From: Sphingobacteriales bacterium
GTDB taxonomy: Bacteria; Bacteroidota; Bacteroidia; Chitinophagales; Chitinophagaceae
Direction of reading: 5' to 3'
NCBI GenBank assembly: GCA_026391525.1
Contig: JAPLEF010000170.1
Span: 1-54,522 of the forward strand
Length of the DNA: 54,522 nt
Of this stretch, positions 54,360-54,522 are shown in pieces. Position numbers and translations under genes: made by a program. Position 1 is the stretch's first letter; each line of letters begins with the position of its first letter. Under the pieces are notes generated by a model. That model searched no databases. It worked only from the letters and a program-made list of their open reading frames with translations, and was not told the DNA's origin.

Positions 54360-54425
54360 ATACCGATTGGACAAACAATATAGTCCAATATCGGCTATCG
54401 CCTCATTGTACTATTTGTTTGATAC
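54360..54425 (-). repeat. Palindromic interspersed repeat, truncated module 2, copy D
   Basis: 66 of the 75 nt of module 2, inverted relative to copies A-C; the part equal to ATGCCGATG is missing. It differs from copy A at one base and from copy C at one base. It sits 21 bp before the start of the second lipoprotein copy. Confidence 0.9.
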
Positions 54426-54446
54426 ACATAATATAAATTCAAACAT

Positions 54447-54522
54447 ATGAAATTGATTTGCCTGCTTTTTTGTTGTGTGCTGATCGGTACCTCTTGCAGT
54501 AAAGACAATCCTGCTCCTAATC
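54447..54522 (+). CDS. Second copy of the Ycf48/BNR-repeat lipoprotein, partial
   Basis: The reading frame starts with the same MKLICLLFCCVLIGTSCSKD signal and runs off the right edge after 25 codons. All 76 bases match those at 53292-53367, and 3 bases before the ATG are also the same. It is either a true tandem paralog or an assembly edge effect (see findings). Nothing can be said of the rest of the protein. Confidence 0.65.
   Translation, partial: MKLICLLFCCVLIGTSCSKDNPAPN

Overview
The window is a moderately AT-rich, gene-dense piece of a Bacteroidota chromosome, most probably from the Chitinophagales (Chitinophagaceae-like). The signs are a short RpoD-type sigma factor beginning [10 protein letters not shown], a type IX secretion (T9SS) translocon protein SprA with several T9SS cargo proteins, a SusC/SusD pair, Bacteroidota-type -7 promoter boxes (TAnnTTTG), weak or absent Shine-Dalgarno sites, and families such as DUF3467, DUF4105 and DUF1735. 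No tRNA, rRNA, CRISPR array, prophage or transposase gene was seen. The odd length, and the right edge stopping inside a repeated sequence, suggest a whole assembly contig.

Layout. 1-9.8 kb: sigma factor, two secreted surface proteins (one with dockerin-like repeats, one with a T9SS sorting domain), 2-oxoglutarate dehydrogenase E2, an RsmB-type rRNA methyltransferase, a T9SS-sorted subtilisin and FabH. 9.8-18.3 kb: ruvA-sprA and a small secreted protein. 18.4-30.2 kb, all minus strand: SDR oxidoreductase, a 879-residue PKD/T9SS type B protein, alpha/beta hydrolase, DUF4105 membrane protein, guaB, dprA, a PorE-like TPR/propeller/OmpA protein, queE and folD. 30.3-39.2 kb, plus strand: a coupled pair of predicted outer-membrane barrels, one with a ComEA-type helix-hairpin-helix, then susC-susD-DUF1735. 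39.3-54.5 kb: DUF3467, radC, prs, rplY, yidC, small secreted proteins, a TPR protein, phosphosulfolactate synthase, aroE, a lipoprotein, thioesterase, rdgB, an unknown protein, ilvE, rpsL-rpsG, and a Ycf48/BNR-type lipoprotein followed by the start of an identical-looking second copy.

How the genes work together. Most entries are housekeeping (translation, nucleotide pools, fatty-acid initiation, shikimate and branched-chain amino acids). Overlaid is an outer-membrane and secretion theme: SprA (pore), a PorE-like periplasmic protein, YidC, three proteins with T9SS sorting domains, and a SusCD importer. dprA and the HhH-barrel pair form a looser DNA-uptake theme.

The least-explained structures are: a two-module palindromic repeat family present four times; a perfect-period 7-bp tandem repeat of 11 units; a dockerin-like protein next to a sorting-domain protein; and the duplicated lipoprotein start at the right edge. 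Several start codons were moved downstream because the longest reading frame begins inside a promoter box (rpsL, rplY, phosphosulfolactate synthase) or before a signal peptide.
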